From: Verrucomicrobiia bacterium
GTDB taxonomy: Bacteria > Verrucomicrobiota > Verrucomicrobiia > Verrucomicrobiales > DEV007
Length of the DNA stretch: 48,214 nt
Assembly: GCA_020439945.1 (NCBI GenBank)
Contig: JAGRPB010000015.1
Coordinates: forward strand, 1 to 48,214
Reading direction: 5' to 3'
The stretch's first letter is position 1. Each line of letters opens with the position of its first letter. The notes beneath the pieces are model-generated. The model was not told the origin of the DNA and searched no databases. It saw only the letters and a list, made by a program, of their open reading frames with translations. The position numbers and the translations under genes were made by a program. Positions 32,576-41,540 of this stretch are shown here, piece by piece.

Positions 32576-34264
32576 TCAATTCAGCGCCACGAGCACCCGC
32601 ACGTGATCAACCCGGTCCTGCGCGCCGCCTCGCAGCTTGAGGTTCACAGTGCGGCGATCGTCGGAGAGCAGAATCTGATCGCCATTGTCCGCGTCGCCGT
32701 CCAGCCCGCGACCGGCGTCGGCCACCAACTCGGACTCGGGAATCTCGGAGCCGACCAGGGAATCGGTTTCCGCCAGTTTCTCCGGCGAAAAAATGATGCC
32801 GACAATCTCGTGATCGAAGGTCACGGAAGCTTCGAGGGCATCACCCGCGACCGCCTCGTCTTCAGGGCGCATCTGCAGGAGATAACTGCGCAGTTCGCGG
32901 CCATCCGGAGCCAGTTGCCGACCTCCACCGGGTGAGATAGCGGCAAAATGCCCGGGATCGAGCGTGTCGACCTTGATGTCGCGATCCGCCACGAAGCGAC
33001 TGCGTTCGACGAAAATCTGGACTTCGCCGGGCGCCTCTTCGGCCGTTCCGGGATGATGCCCCGGCATGGCGAGTCGAACCGGCCCGGAATTCCGTTCGAC
33101 GCCGGCATTCACCTCCCACGCGCGGGCGAACACCGTGGGATTGTAGGGCACGTCGAAAAGTTTCTCGCGATTCGCGTCCGCGCGAACCGGCTCGAGGGGG
33201 AAGAGATTGCGGCACTGCCCGGTGTCGGTGAGGCAAATCTCGGCGCCTCCGTCGAAGACCACCGCTTCGGTGGAAGTCGCACCGTCGGCGATCAAGCCGA
33301 TCGTTTCGCCCGTTTCGCCAAAATCGAGCGTGGGCGAACGAAGACGGAAGGAATCGACGGCGGAGTTCTTCGCCAGGACGGTGACCCCGGTGTGGACAAA
33401 CGCTTCGCGTTCATTCCAGACTTCGAAATCCGCCGGGCCTTCGATGGTCATTTCGGCGCCACTCGCGAAGGTCACGGTGACCACGCCGGACTCGAGATTG
33501 TAACGACCGGGCACGAAATACTGGGTTTCCAGAGGCCCGGAGCCCGCGGCCCATTGAACCTCACCCGCTGCCTTGGTGAGTTCGGCGACGGAAGTCATCG
33601 AGCCGGTTCCGCCGGGTTCGTAGAGGAAGGAAGCGATCAACCCGACCACGGCTGCCGCCGCCGCCGCCCAACCGCCGAGATACCCCATGGTAGCCACCTG
33701 CCTCCGACGAACCACCCGCGGACGCTCCGTCACCGGAGGCGGGGGCAGTTCTGGATGAAGTCGAACAATCTTGGAGGCAACCTCTTCGACAAAGTGATCC
33801 TCCTCCTGCTCCGCCCACATCCGGGTGGCCAGGGATTCGACAAACGCTTCGCCGCATCGCCCCGGAGAGAGCGCTTGTTGAAACAGGTCGTCATCGATCA
33901 GGGCCTGCCGCACTTGCCTGCCGGCGGAGGGATCGCGCCAACAGTGATGGACGAGTTGATCGATGCCGTGCCCGGAAATCTCGCCCTCGATCAGTTCGTG
34001 CAACAAATCGCCGAAAGTCGCTTCGGGATCGTCACCCAGAACCACGGACATCCTGTGGTGAAAAGAGATCCCGGCTTGGCTTCCCTCGTCTTCCGAGGAA
34101 ACGACACGCAGAAGTTCCGCCAACTCCAGTTCGCGGCGCATGGTTGCCACCCGCTCCGGATTCGCGGCGCAAAGGTGCGCCAACTCGGCGGACTCCTCGG
34201 CGGTCAATTCACCGTCGAGGAGTTGCGAGAGCAACGCGCGGAAACGCTGTTCGAAATGATCCAT
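32576..34264 (-). CDS. FecR-like membrane protein with duplicated anti-sigma-type N-terminus
   Basis: 562 residues. Two related helical modules start the protein: residues about 4-52 (FEQRFRALLSQLLDGELTAE) and about 83-132 (FGDLLHELIEGEISGHGIDQ), each with the DGEL-like turn seen in cytoplasmic anti-sigma domains of PVC FecR proteins. A transmembrane helix follows at about 194-214. The outer part (about 220-400) has a FecR-type beta fold: GEVQWAAGSG, VTFASGAEMTIEGPADFEV and NSAVDSFRLRSP. A further beta-rich domain ends the protein. It lies 36 bases after the ECF sigma gene and is its likely anti-sigma or signal-transfer partner. No TonB receptor or secreted target is adjacent. Confidence 0.8.
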   Translation of the reverse strand: MDHFEQRFRALLSQLLDGELTAEESAELAHLCAANPERVATMRRELELAELLRVVSSEDEGSQAGISFHHRMSVVLGDDPEATFGDLLHELIEGEISGHGIDQLVHHCWRDPSAGRQVRQALIDDDLFQQALSPGRCGEAFVESLATRMWAEQEEDHFVEEVASKIVRLHPELPPPPVTERPRVVRRRQVATMGYLGGWAAAAAAVVGLIASFLYEPGGTGSMTSVAELTKAAGEVQWAAGSGPLETQYFVPGRYNLESGVVTVTFASGAEMTIEGPADFEVWNEREAFVHTGVTVLAKNSAVDSFRLRSPTLDFGETGETIGLIADGATSTEAVVFDGGAEICLTDTGQCRNLFPLEPVRADANREKLFDVPYNPTVFARAWEVNAGVERNSGPVRLAMPGHHPGTAEEAPGEVQIFVERSRFVADRDIKVDTLDPGHFAAISPGGGRQLAPDGRELRSYLLQMRPEDEAVAGDALEASVTFDHEIVGIIFSPEKLAETDSLVGSEIPESELVADAGRGLDGDADNGDQILLSDDRRTVNLKLRGGAQDRVDHVRVLVALN

Positions 34265-34300
34265 GTTCCTACTTCCTAACAGATAAATGTCTCAACCTGG

Positions 34301-34849
34301 TCATGGTGTGACGCCCGCCGTTCGCATTTTTTCGTCCATGCATTTCCGAAGGGCTTCCCTGACCCGCTCCAGGGCCTTCCGGACCGCCGGCGGTTTCATC
34401 TCCAGGCGATCGGCGATGTCGGGAGCCGATTCCTCCTTTTCGTAGCGAGCCTGAATTAGAGCGCGGCTTTTTTCCGGCAGCTCACTCATGCACTGCCTCA
34501 AAGCGGCCAGCTTGGCGGTTCCGCGATCACCGAGTTCTTCTTCTTCCTCCTCGGGAACGGAGCTGGTGCGCACCAGGATATCCGTGAGATTGTCGGCCAG
34601 GATGCGCTTTCTGCGGGCATCCTTGCGCCGCTCGTTGATGACCAGATTTCTTGCGATCCCTCGTAACCACGCCCCGAAATCGCGCTCGACATCGAATTCC
34701 TCAAGTCGTTCATAGGCAATGATAAATGCCTCCTGAGCGATATCATCGACCCACATCGGTTGCACGCCCAGCGAACGCACGAAAGCCCTCAGGCCCGCGT
34801 GGTGTTCGCGAACGGAATCAATGTAGGTCTCGGCGGTCGGTCCGGTCAT
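34301..34849 (-). CDS. ECF-type RNA polymerase sigma factor
   Basis: 182 residues. Region 2 is clear: HHAGLRAFVRSLG, then VDDIAQEAFIIAYERLEEFD (the 2.2 core-binding helix) and FGAWLRGIARNLVINERRK (2.3-2.4). An acidic linker (EEEEEELGD) precedes region 4 with LPEKSRALIQARYEKEESAPDIADRLEMKPPAVRKAL as the -35-binding helix-turn-helix. This layout is typical of the Rhodopirellula/Verrucomicrobium group of ECF factors, which pair with FecR-like proteins such as the next gene. Confidence 0.92.
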   Translation of the reverse strand: MTGPTAETYIDSVREHHAGLRAFVRSLGVQPMWVDDIAQEAFIIAYERLEEFDVERDFGAWLRGIARNLVINERRKDARRKRILADNLTDILVRTSSVPEEEEEELGDRGTAKLAALRQCMSELPEKSRALIQARYEKEESAPDIADRLEMKPPAVRKALERVREALRKCMDEKMRTAGVTP

Positions 34850-35177
34850 GAAAACGGGCTCTCCTATGGGAAAAATTTGTCGCTACCTCCCACAGCGTGA
34901 CGCTTTTCCGGTGCCTTTGCGAAAAAAAATGGCCAAAAACCCGGAAATCGTTCCGTACGATGTCACACCCCAGACCAAAGAGACAAAACGCCATGGAACT
35001 CTCTGCGCCCCAGCGTGTTCCCACACAAATTCACCGGAGTTCCGGGCTGTTCGCCAACTACCTCCCTCCTCCCATTGGCGGCAGCCCGGAGCCCGGTCCT
35101 TTTTTGTACCAGCGTTGTACGAGCGCGAAATTGGAAACACTTGAAAGGGAAATCGTTTTTCGCCACGATCCACGGTG
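34850..35177. other. Divergent gap between ECF sigma and lipoprotein genes
   Basis: 328 bases without a supportable gene; the short frames here lack motifs. An A-rich stretch (34920-34945) and the segment CCGGAAATCGTTCCGTACG (34950-34968) are the most distinctive parts. An autoregulated ECF promoter would be expected here, but I cannot assign the two elements with confidence. Confidence 0.5.
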
Positions 35178-35795
35178 ATGTCCCAGACACCTTCCCATCA
35201 AGTAAACACCGCCGTTTTCTCCGCTATCGCAGCCTGTGCAGTTTTCTTTCTGTCGGGCTGTGACGATCCCCAGAAAACACCTGAAACACCGACCGTAGAG
35301 GTGCAGGAAAACACGGCGTTCACTGAACCAGAAGCGAGCGACGCCTCGAGTCCAATGAAGCAAACCGAACCGGCAACGCCCGAGGCGGCGCCGGAAGTCG
35401 TCATCGACCCTCTCGGAACGGTCGTGGACGTCATCGAAAATGAGGTGGAAAAGAAAATCACCGTTAGCGGCCAGATCTCGAGCAGGATTCAAACCCAGAA
35501 TCTGATTTCGAAAATCCAAAGCGAACTTCCCGACTTCGACGTTGTTGACGAAATGAAAATCGAACCGCGTCTGACTTCCATGCTCTGGGCAAACCGTGTG
35601 CCGGAGTTGATAGTTCCGCTGCTTGTGGAAATCGAGAATGCACACTTCCGCTACGAAAAGGGAGTCACTTTGTTGGATGGCACCTCGAAGGATCCCAATG
35701 TCGCCAGAGCTTTGAGTAGATTGGGTGTGGGTGTCATGGAGTCGCTGGACTCCAAAAGTCTAAAGAACCAGATCAAGGTTCAGGAGGCCAAATAG
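35178..35795 (+). CDS. Lipoprotein with a BON-like domain
   Basis: 205 residues from the ATG at 35178; the preceding GTG is an alternative. A signal peptide ends in a lipobox FFLSGC, so the cysteine at about position 27 would be lipidated. A Pro/Glu/Thr-rich spacer of about 50 residues follows. The C-terminal part (VEKKITVSGQISSRIQTQNL and so on) resembles a BON domain: a strand followed by the VSG turn, helix and strand, found in outer-membrane and osmotic-stress proteins that bind lipid. The BON call is by pattern only. It is divergent from the ECF sigma gene, which makes it a possible regulatory target. Confidence 0.6.
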   Translation: MSQTPSHQVNTAVFSAIAACAVFFLSGCDDPQKTPETPTVEVQENTAFTEPEASDASSPMKQTEPATPEAAPEVVIDPLGTVVDVIENEVEKKITVSGQISSRIQTQNLISKIQSELPDFDVVDEMKIEPRLTSMLWANRVPELIVPLLVEIENAHFRYEKGVTLLDGTSKDPNVARALSRLGVGVMESLDSKSLKNQIKVQEAK

Positions 35796-35824
35796 CCGCC
35801 TCCACCTGCCCGTGATACGGCAAG

Positions 35825-37090
35825 TCATCGACTGGGGTTCTCGTACCAGAAAACTCCCAAGTTGTCCCGTTCCTCGCAGGTCATCAGGTCCAGATCCCCA
35901 TCTCCATCAAGATCGATCAATTCGATACGATCGAATTTCACGCCTTCCGGACCTCCCAGGTCATGAAGGGTCACCGGTCTGTCGAATTCGATCGGTGCGT
36001 AGAGGCAGCCGGAAAGCGCTCCCTTCGCATTCTCGCAGGTGATGGCGGCATCGAGGTTTCCGTCGAGATCCAGGTCCGCCACCCGGACCGCCTTCGCCGT
36101 CCCGAATCGCTTCAAATCCAAACCACCCGCGAGGAAACCGACCTTCCACGACTCCGATGCCTTTCCCTCGGGCTGAAACAGGAAGGCGATCTCGTCCGGC
36201 TTGATAGCGGCCGCGATATCGAGACGGTCGTCGCCGTTCACGTCGGCGATGTCGATAAACATGACCTCCTTTTCCGCCAATCCCAGGCGCCGTGGCGCGG
36301 CGAATACTGATCCCGATTCGCCGTTTCCCTGGCCCACGTTTTCCAACCACCACACGCCGGTGGATTTTCCCTTTCGATCGGAAAAGATCACATCCCGATC
36401 ACCATCCCCATCGAGATCCTCGGCCCGGATCGACATGATCCAGCCGGCTTCATAGAGAGGGTGATACTTCCACCGCGAAAGGTCCCTCGGGTTTTCAGAG
36501 GGCTGCTCCAGCCAGCCCACAGTGGCGCCAGCGTTCTTCGAACCGAGAATCAAGTCTTCGCGCCCGTCGCCGTTCGCGTCACAGGGCAGGCAATACATCC
36601 ACATCTGTTTTCCTTTCAGCGCCGGAAAAGCCTCGGTTTTCCAGGCCGACTCATCGGCGTATTCGGCCGCCGGGTGAGGCGCCCAATGAACGAAAACGGT
36701 TCGCGTCTTTCCCTCGGTGCACGACACCACGTCGAGCACGCCGTTGGCGTCCAGGTCGGCAAAAACCGCGTCCTCCGCTCCAGCCACGTGCCCGACGGTG
36801 ATCCCTTCCCACGGTCCTTTCGATCCTTCCGGTCCGGGATTGAAACAAACGCGAATGGCGTCGCCGTCCTCCCAGCCCGTCACCACGTCCGGCAGACTGT
36901 CCGCGTCCGCAAACCCGAGCCGCACGCCGTCCGCCCCCCGTTTCCCGACCGCGTTGTCGGCCGCATCAATCGCGTGCCGCTTCCAGATCGCAGGCGCCGA
37001 ATCCTGGGCCCGAACCGCAGCCATCCAGCCGCACATCACCAACGCATACGCGCCACATCGAATTCCCAAGACGAGCATTTTCATCGGCAT
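35825..37090 (-). CDS. Secreted FG-GAP/VCBS-repeat protein
   Basis: 421 residues with a signal peptide (LVLGIRCGAYALVMCGWMAAVRA). At least six calcium-loop repeats of the FG-GAP/VCBS type are visible: FADADSLPDVVTG, FADLDANGVLDVVS, PCDANGDGREDLIL, AEDLDGDGDRDVIF, IADVNGDDRLDIAA and LIDLDGDGDLDLMT. These form an integrin-like beta-propeller that binds calcium. Such proteins of PVC bacteria are secreted and often sit in surface-degradation loci. The gene is convergent with the lipoprotein gene and divergent from the protease fusion, 20 bases from its start. Confidence 0.85.
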   Translation of the reverse strand: MPMKMLVLGIRCGAYALVMCGWMAAVRAQDSAPAIWKRHAIDAADNAVGKRGADGVRLGFADADSLPDVVTGWEDGDAIRVCFNPGPEGSKGPWEGITVGHVAGAEDAVFADLDANGVLDVVSCTEGKTRTVFVHWAPHPAAEYADESAWKTEAFPALKGKQMWMYCLPCDANGDGREDLILGSKNAGATVGWLEQPSENPRDLSRWKYHPLYEAGWIMSIRAEDLDGDGDRDVIFSDRKGKSTGVWWLENVGQGNGESGSVFAAPRRLGLAEKEVMFIDIADVNGDDRLDIAAAIKPDEIAFLFQPEGKASESWKVGFLAGGLDLKRFGTAKAVRVADLDLDGNLDAAITCENAKGALSGCLYAPIEFDRPVTLHDLGGPEGVKFDRIELIDLDGDGDLDLMTCEERDNLGVFWYENPSR

Positions 37091-37110
37091 CGTTTCCGCT
37101 TACACTTCGC

Positions 37111-39636
37111 ATGCAACCCCGTCCGGTCCCGATGCGCAATCCCATTCGTCTCCGTATTCCCGCCTTGTTCACGATCATCGGTTGCCTGGCGGTGACGGGT
37201 TTTCCGGCAAAGGGGGCTCCCGGGAAAGCCACCGAGAATGAGGGCTCCGCCAAATCGGAAACGGCACCGACCCCGAGTTCGGACGACGACGAAATCTTTC
37301 CCGGCATTTCGCGAAAGGACGTCGAAGGACCAGACAGGAAAAAGCCGGCGAAAAAGGGCCAGAGTGAGATCGACGAGTCAGTCGAGAAAGCGCTCGCCGG
37401 AATGGGAGAACCCTCGATCGACGGCCCTCTGCTCGATCCCGGCGTCGTTCACGGCCTGATCAAGCAGGTCGAACCGGCCATCGTCAAAGTCACCCACCAG
37501 TCTCGCGACGGTCACACGCTCGGCACCGGAAGCGGTTTCCTCATTTCCGCCGACGGCCTTGTCGCGACCAATCAGCATGTCATCGGCGCCGCCCGCCCCA
37601 TCAAGGTGGAACTACTCGACGGTCGGGAGTTCGACGTCGCCTCGGTCCATGCCTGGGATCGTCACCTCGACCTCGCCATCCTGAAAATCGATCTCGGCGA
37701 CGAAAAGTTGCCCTTTCTGAAAATCGCGCCACCCGATTCCATCGAGCAGGGAGAGCCCATTCTCGGTTTCGGAAATCCGCAGGGTCTGAAGTTCAGCGTC
37801 GTTTCCGGACTCGTGTCCGCCATCCGCAAACTGGATGAGGACCTGGAAGTCGAGGGTGAAACGCCCGACTTCCCCATGATCCAGATCGCCATGCCCATCG
37901 AGATGGGAAACAGCGGCGGCCCCATCGTCGACCTCGAGGGACGCGTGCTCGGCATTGTCACCATCAAGAATGTCGCCACCCCCAACCTCGGTTTCGCCGT
38001 TCCCGCCGAGCATCTCCAGCCGCTCCTCGACAAGCCGAACAGCGTGCCCATGCATCGCTGGCTCACCTTCGGCGCGCTCGATCCGGCGGTCTGGACCACG
38101 GTCATGGGCGCGCGGTGGACCCAGCGCGGCGGCATTATCAAGGGCGAGGGACTGGGCGGCGGCTTCGGCGGACGCGCCCTCTGCTTGAGCGAACGCCCAA
38201 CGCCCGATCGTCCCTACGAAATCGCCGTCAACGTCCGGCTCGATGACGAGTCCGGGGCCGCCGGTCTCGCCTTTGCTTCCGATGGAAAAGACCGGCACTA
38301 CGGCTTCTATCCCAGCGGGGGAAAAATCCGCTTCACCCGTTTCGAAGGGCCCGACATTTACAGTTGGACCATTCTTCAGCAGATCGAGACCGAAGCCTAT
38401 CACCCGGGCGACTGGAACGAACTGCGCGTCCGCGTCGACGATGAAAAAGTAACCGGCTTCGTCAACGGTACCCAGATCATGGAGATGGATGAATCCGTCC
38501 TCAGTGGCGGTAAGGTGGGGATCTGCAAATTCCGCTCCACCGAGGCCGAGTTCCGTCACTTCCAATCCGGCGAACATCTGGGCGAGCCCGAAGTTTCACC
38601 GGCAACCCTCACCCGAATCGGTAAGGAGATCGACGGATTCTCCGCTGATGGCAAAACCACCGGCAAGCGCCTCGAAGCTCTCGCCGGATCACCCGAAGCC
38701 AGCCGCGCTCTCCTGCTCGAACGCGCGGAAGCTTTGGAAGCGAGGGCCGCCGCCATGCGGAAACTGACTGAAGATCTTCACCTTCACGAAGTCGCCGCCG
38801 GCCTGGCCACCGAATTGGACACCAAAGCGCCCGATCTTTTCCGGGCCGGCCTCCAGATTGCCCGGATCGATGAACCCGACCTCGATTTCGACTATTACGT
38901 CGAACAATTCGATCGGCTGGAAACGGAAGCCCGGGAAGCGATCGAGAAGAATCCCGACCTGCCACCCGCCAAGGACGACCGGGAAAAAGTCCGCCGACTG
39001 GCGAAATTCCTCTTCGAAGAAAGCGGATTCCATGGCAGCCGCAGCGAATACTACCATCCCGGCAACAGCTACCTGAACGAAGTGCTGGAGTACCGCGAAG
39101 GCCTGCCCATCACCCTGTCGGTCGTTTTCATCGAGCTCGCGCGACGACTTGGGATCGAGGGCGTGGAAGGCATTCCCCTGCCGGGTCACTTTCTCGTCGG
39201 GCATCGCGATGAGGACGCCGAACCTTCCCTGATGTTGGTCGATGTTTTCGAAGGCGGCAAGATCATCACGCGTCGTGAAGCCGAAGATCTCGCCTGGTCC
39301 ATCACCCGCAACTTTCCCAATGACACGGACTTCAAAGGTGCCGACGCCAAAGACATCTGCGTCCGCATGCTCCGCAACCTCGTCGGCATCGACATGAACG
39401 AGCGTCGCCCGTCCGAAGCCATGAGCTACATCGAACTCATTCTCACCATCTCTCCCGAGGAATCGCAGGAACGTTTCCAGCGCGCCCTGCTACGCTATCA
39501 GGACGAAAACATCTCCGGCGCCAGAGAAGACTTTGACTGGCTGCTCAATCGTCGGCCCCCAGGTCTCGACTACGATCGGCTGCAGCAGTTCCGTGATCAG
39601 TTGGAAGTCGAAAGCGGTAACGAGGAGGACCAGTGA
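37111..39636 (+). CDS. Trypsin-like protease / LamG-like / SirB1-like fusion protein
   Basis: 841 residues. The signal peptide (RIPALFTIIGCLAVTG) is followed by a charged linker. Residues about 108-305 form a DegP-type S1 protease with the triad H156 (ATNQHVIG), D187 (LDLAILK) and S268 (GNSGGPI). There is no PDZ domain. Residues about 318-490 form a concanavalin-like lectin fold of the LamG/3-keto-disaccharide-hydrolase type (GLAFASDGKDRHYGFY, GDWNELRVRV, GKVGICKF). The C-terminal part (about 585-780) is SirB1/transglutaminase-like: YYHPGNSYLNEVLEYREG, GLPITLSVVFIELARRLG, GIPLPGHFLV. A TPR-like tail ends it. Translation could also start at the ATG at 37132. Function is inferred as periplasmic protein processing. 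Confidence 0.8.
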   Translation: MQPRPVPMRNPIRLRIPALFTIIGCLAVTGFPAKGAPGKATENEGSAKSETAPTPSSDDDEIFPGISRKDVEGPDRKKPAKKGQSEIDESVEKALAGMGEPSIDGPLLDPGVVHGLIKQVEPAIVKVTHQSRDGHTLGTGSGFLISADGLVATNQHVIGAARPIKVELLDGREFDVASVHAWDRHLDLAILKIDLGDEKLPFLKIAPPDSIEQGEPILGFGNPQGLKFSVVSGLVSAIRKLDEDLEVEGETPDFPMIQIAMPIEMGNSGGPIVDLEGRVLGIVTIKNVATPNLGFAVPAEHLQPLLDKPNSVPMHRWLTFGALDPAVWTTVMGARWTQRGGIIKGEGLGGGFGGRALCLSERPTPDRPYEIAVNVRLDDESGAAGLAFASDGKDRHYGFYPSGGKIRFTRFEGPDIYSWTILQQIETEAYHPGDWNELRVRVDDEKVTGFVNGTQIMEMDESVLSGGKVGICKFRSTEAEFRHFQSGEHLGEPEVSPATLTRIGKEIDGFSADGKTTGKRLEALAGSPEASRALLLERAEALEARAAAMRKLTEDLHLHEVAAGLATELDTKAPDLFRAGLQIARIDEPDLDFDYYVEQFDRLETEAREAIEKNPDLPPAKDDREKVRRLAKFLFEESGFHGSRSEYYHPGNSYLNEVLEYREGLPITLSVVFIELARRLGIEGVEGIPLPGHFLVGHRDEDAEPSLMLVDVFEGGKIITRREAEDLAWSITRNFPNDTDFKGADAKDICVRMLRNLVGIDMNERRPSEAMSYIELILTISPEESQERFQRALLRYQDENISGAREDFDWLLNRRPPGLDYDRLQQFRDQLEVESGNEEDQ

Positions 39637-39669
39637 TTGCACGCCGCAACGGCGAGACGGGACGAGATT

Positions 39670-39876
39670 TCAGCTCATGTCGACCCGGTTCGCTATCCAG
39701 ATGATCACGCCGAGGAGGGCCATCAGGGCAATGTAGTAGTATCCGATTCCGATCGTGAAATGCGCAGCCGTGGCCGCGATCCCAATGATCAGGATCGCGG
39801 TCGGAAGCGTCCGATTTCCAAAATAGAAACTGACACCCACGCCCACCTGCCAAGCAGCGAGCGTAACGAAAAACAT
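39670..39876 (-). CDS. Small hydrophobic membrane protein
   Basis: 68 residues, mostly hydrophobic, with two or three transmembrane helices (AAWQVGVGVSFYFG, LPTAILIIGIAATAAHFTIG, IALMALLGVIIWIANRV). The frame stays open and hydrophobic upstream (FAWLIAFQAAG), so a CTG at 39900 may be the true start and would add a complete first helix. It is 16-40 bases after the Gfo/Idh/MocA gene on the same strand. No family is recognised. Confidence 0.45.
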   Translation of the reverse strand: MFFVTLAAWQVGVGVSFYFGNRTLPTAILIIGIAATAAHFTIGIGYYYIALMALLGVIIWIANRVDMS

Positions 39877-39916
39877 GCCCGCGGCCTGGAAAGCAATCAG
39901 CCAAGCAAAAGAAGTC

Positions 39917-41290
39917 TCAGCTTCCCAGCGTCCACCCCTCGCGGTAATGGTGATGCACCAGCGCGTCAGCGTCGGCGTTGCCGGTTTTCAGGGTTTCGGG
40001 ATTCCAGGTCAGCTTCGTGCCGCTGCCCACCTGCGCGGCCACACAGCCGAGGAGCATGATTTCCGTAAGCGGGGCGGCGTAGTCGAAATTCGACTTCGCC
40101 ATCGACGGATCCTTTGCCTTGCAGGCCGCGATCCATTCGGCATGATGTCCGGGGGATCGTTCCATCGTTTTTTCCGGCTCCTTGAAATCGGCTTTTTCCG
40201 CGCTGTTGACGAGTTGGGGCATACCTCCGTGACTGCCGTGCATGAAGACATGCTCGCTGCCGTAGTAGAGGCAACCGTCCTTCGGCGGGTTCTTGTCGGC
40301 GTCCATATTTTCAGGGCGCGGCATGTGATGCTTGCCATCGAACCAGATCAGTTTCACCGGCGGGCGATCTCCATCCGCGGCGAATTCGTAGGTGATGGTG
40401 CATGACGCGGGATGCGTCACTTTCTCGCTGCCGGGTGTCTCGCGATCGCAGATCACCTCGATCGTTTCCGGCATCCCCAGCCCCAGAGCCCAGACCGGGT
40501 GATCGAAAATGTGGGCGCCCATGTCTCCGAGAGCGCCAGTTCCGTAGTCGATGAAACCACGCCACTTGAAAGGAACGATCTGGCTGCTGTAGGACGCCTC
40601 GGGCGCGGGCCCGAGCCACACGTCCCAGTCGAGTGTCGGGGGCACCTCTTCCGCCGCCGGCCGAAGCAGATCCTGCGGCCAGATGGGGCGGCTCGACTGG
40701 CAGTGTACCTCGCGGATCTCTCCCACCGCGCCGCTCCGGATCCATTCGTTGGTGCGACGGGCCCCCTCGGCGGCATGCCCCTGGTTACCCATCTGCGTGC
40801 ACACGCCGTATTTCTGCGCCGCCGCCTTCAGGGCTCGAGCTTCGGAAATGGTGCGAGTCAGCGGTTTCTCCACGTAGACATTCTTGCCGAGTTGCATCGC
40901 CGCCATGGCGACAATGGCGTGGTTGTGATCCGGCGTGGAAACCACGACGCAATCGAGATCGTTCCCGATCTTGTCGAGCATCTCCCGCCAGTCAGTAAAA
41001 TACTTGGCATTTGGATACTTCCGCACCGAATCGGCGCAGCGGCGCTGGTCGCAATCGGCAAAGGCGTAGACGTTCTCGCCGGAACACCCCTGCAGATTCG
41101 ACGCGCCTCGTCCACCGGCACCGACAAAGGCGATATTCAGTTTTTCGTTCGGAGTCTGCTTTCCATCCTGAGCCCGCAGGACGTGACTGGGAACGATCTG
41201 GAAAGCGGCCGCTCCGGAGAGCGTGGTGAGAAAGCGGCGGCGCGAAGTGCCGCCGGGCGAAGTTGAGTTCGGAGAGGTGTTTTTGCTCAT
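39917..41290 (-). CDS. Gfo/Idh/MocA-family oxidoreductase with Tat signal
   Basis: 457 residues from the ATG at 41290 (MSKNTSPNS). The N-terminus has a twin-arginine signal SRRRFLTTLSGAAAF, so the folded enzyme is exported. The nucleotide-binding Rossmann motif NIAFVGAGGRG follows, with VVVSTPDHNHAIVAMAAMQLGKNVYVEKPL containing the family EKP and its catalytic lysine. The C-terminal domain has IDYGTGALGDMGAHIFDHP. PVC genomes carry many of these periplasmic sugar or inositol dehydrogenases. Substrate is unknown. The sulfatase and TIM-barrel isomerase nearby suggest carbohydrate use. Confidence 0.88.
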   Translation of the reverse strand: MSKNTSPNSTSPGGTSRRRFLTTLSGAAAFQIVPSHVLRAQDGKQTPNEKLNIAFVGAGGRGASNLQGCSGENVYAFADCDQRRCADSVRKYPNAKYFTDWREMLDKIGNDLDCVVVSTPDHNHAIVAMAAMQLGKNVYVEKPLTRTISEARALKAAAQKYGVCTQMGNQGHAAEGARRTNEWIRSGAVGEIREVHCQSSRPIWPQDLLRPAAEEVPPTLDWDVWLGPAPEASYSSQIVPFKWRGFIDYGTGALGDMGAHIFDHPVWALGLGMPETIEVICDRETPGSEKVTHPASCTITYEFAADGDRPPVKLIWFDGKHHMPRPENMDADKNPPKDGCLYYGSEHVFMHGSHGGMPQLVNSAEKADFKEPEKTMERSPGHHAEWIAACKAKDPSMAKSNFDYAAPLTEIMLLGCVAAQVGSGTKLTWNPETLKTGNADADALVHHHYREGWTLGS

Positions 41291-41426
41291 GAGGCGACGA
41301 CCATAGCGGAGGCCAAACACGACACGCAAGGGGAGAAATTTGAGCGTATGGGGGAAAGTTTGACGCCTCAGCCTGGGGAGGGGAAACTTCGCGTGCTCAT
41401 CTCAAATTGATTTCCTCCCCCTTCTC

Positions 41427-41482
41427 CGGAAGTCTCACGATTTCCGCTGCCCACGTATGTAGCGGAAGTCGTGAGACTTCCG
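41427..41482. repeat. REP pair upstream of the RAYT gene (family 1)
   Basis: Unit 41459-41482 reads GTAGCGGAAGTCGTGAGACT then TCCG: GTAG followed by the hairpin GGAAGTC-GTGA-GACTTCC. Unit 41427-41450 is a slightly decayed copy on the opposite strand (GCAG in place of GTAG). The two point away from each other across 8 bases. Confidence 0.8.
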
Positions 41483-41540
41483 TCTCGACAGTTCACCCGA
41501 TCGCGAAGTCTCCACAGTTCACGCATCCGCCAACGAGATC

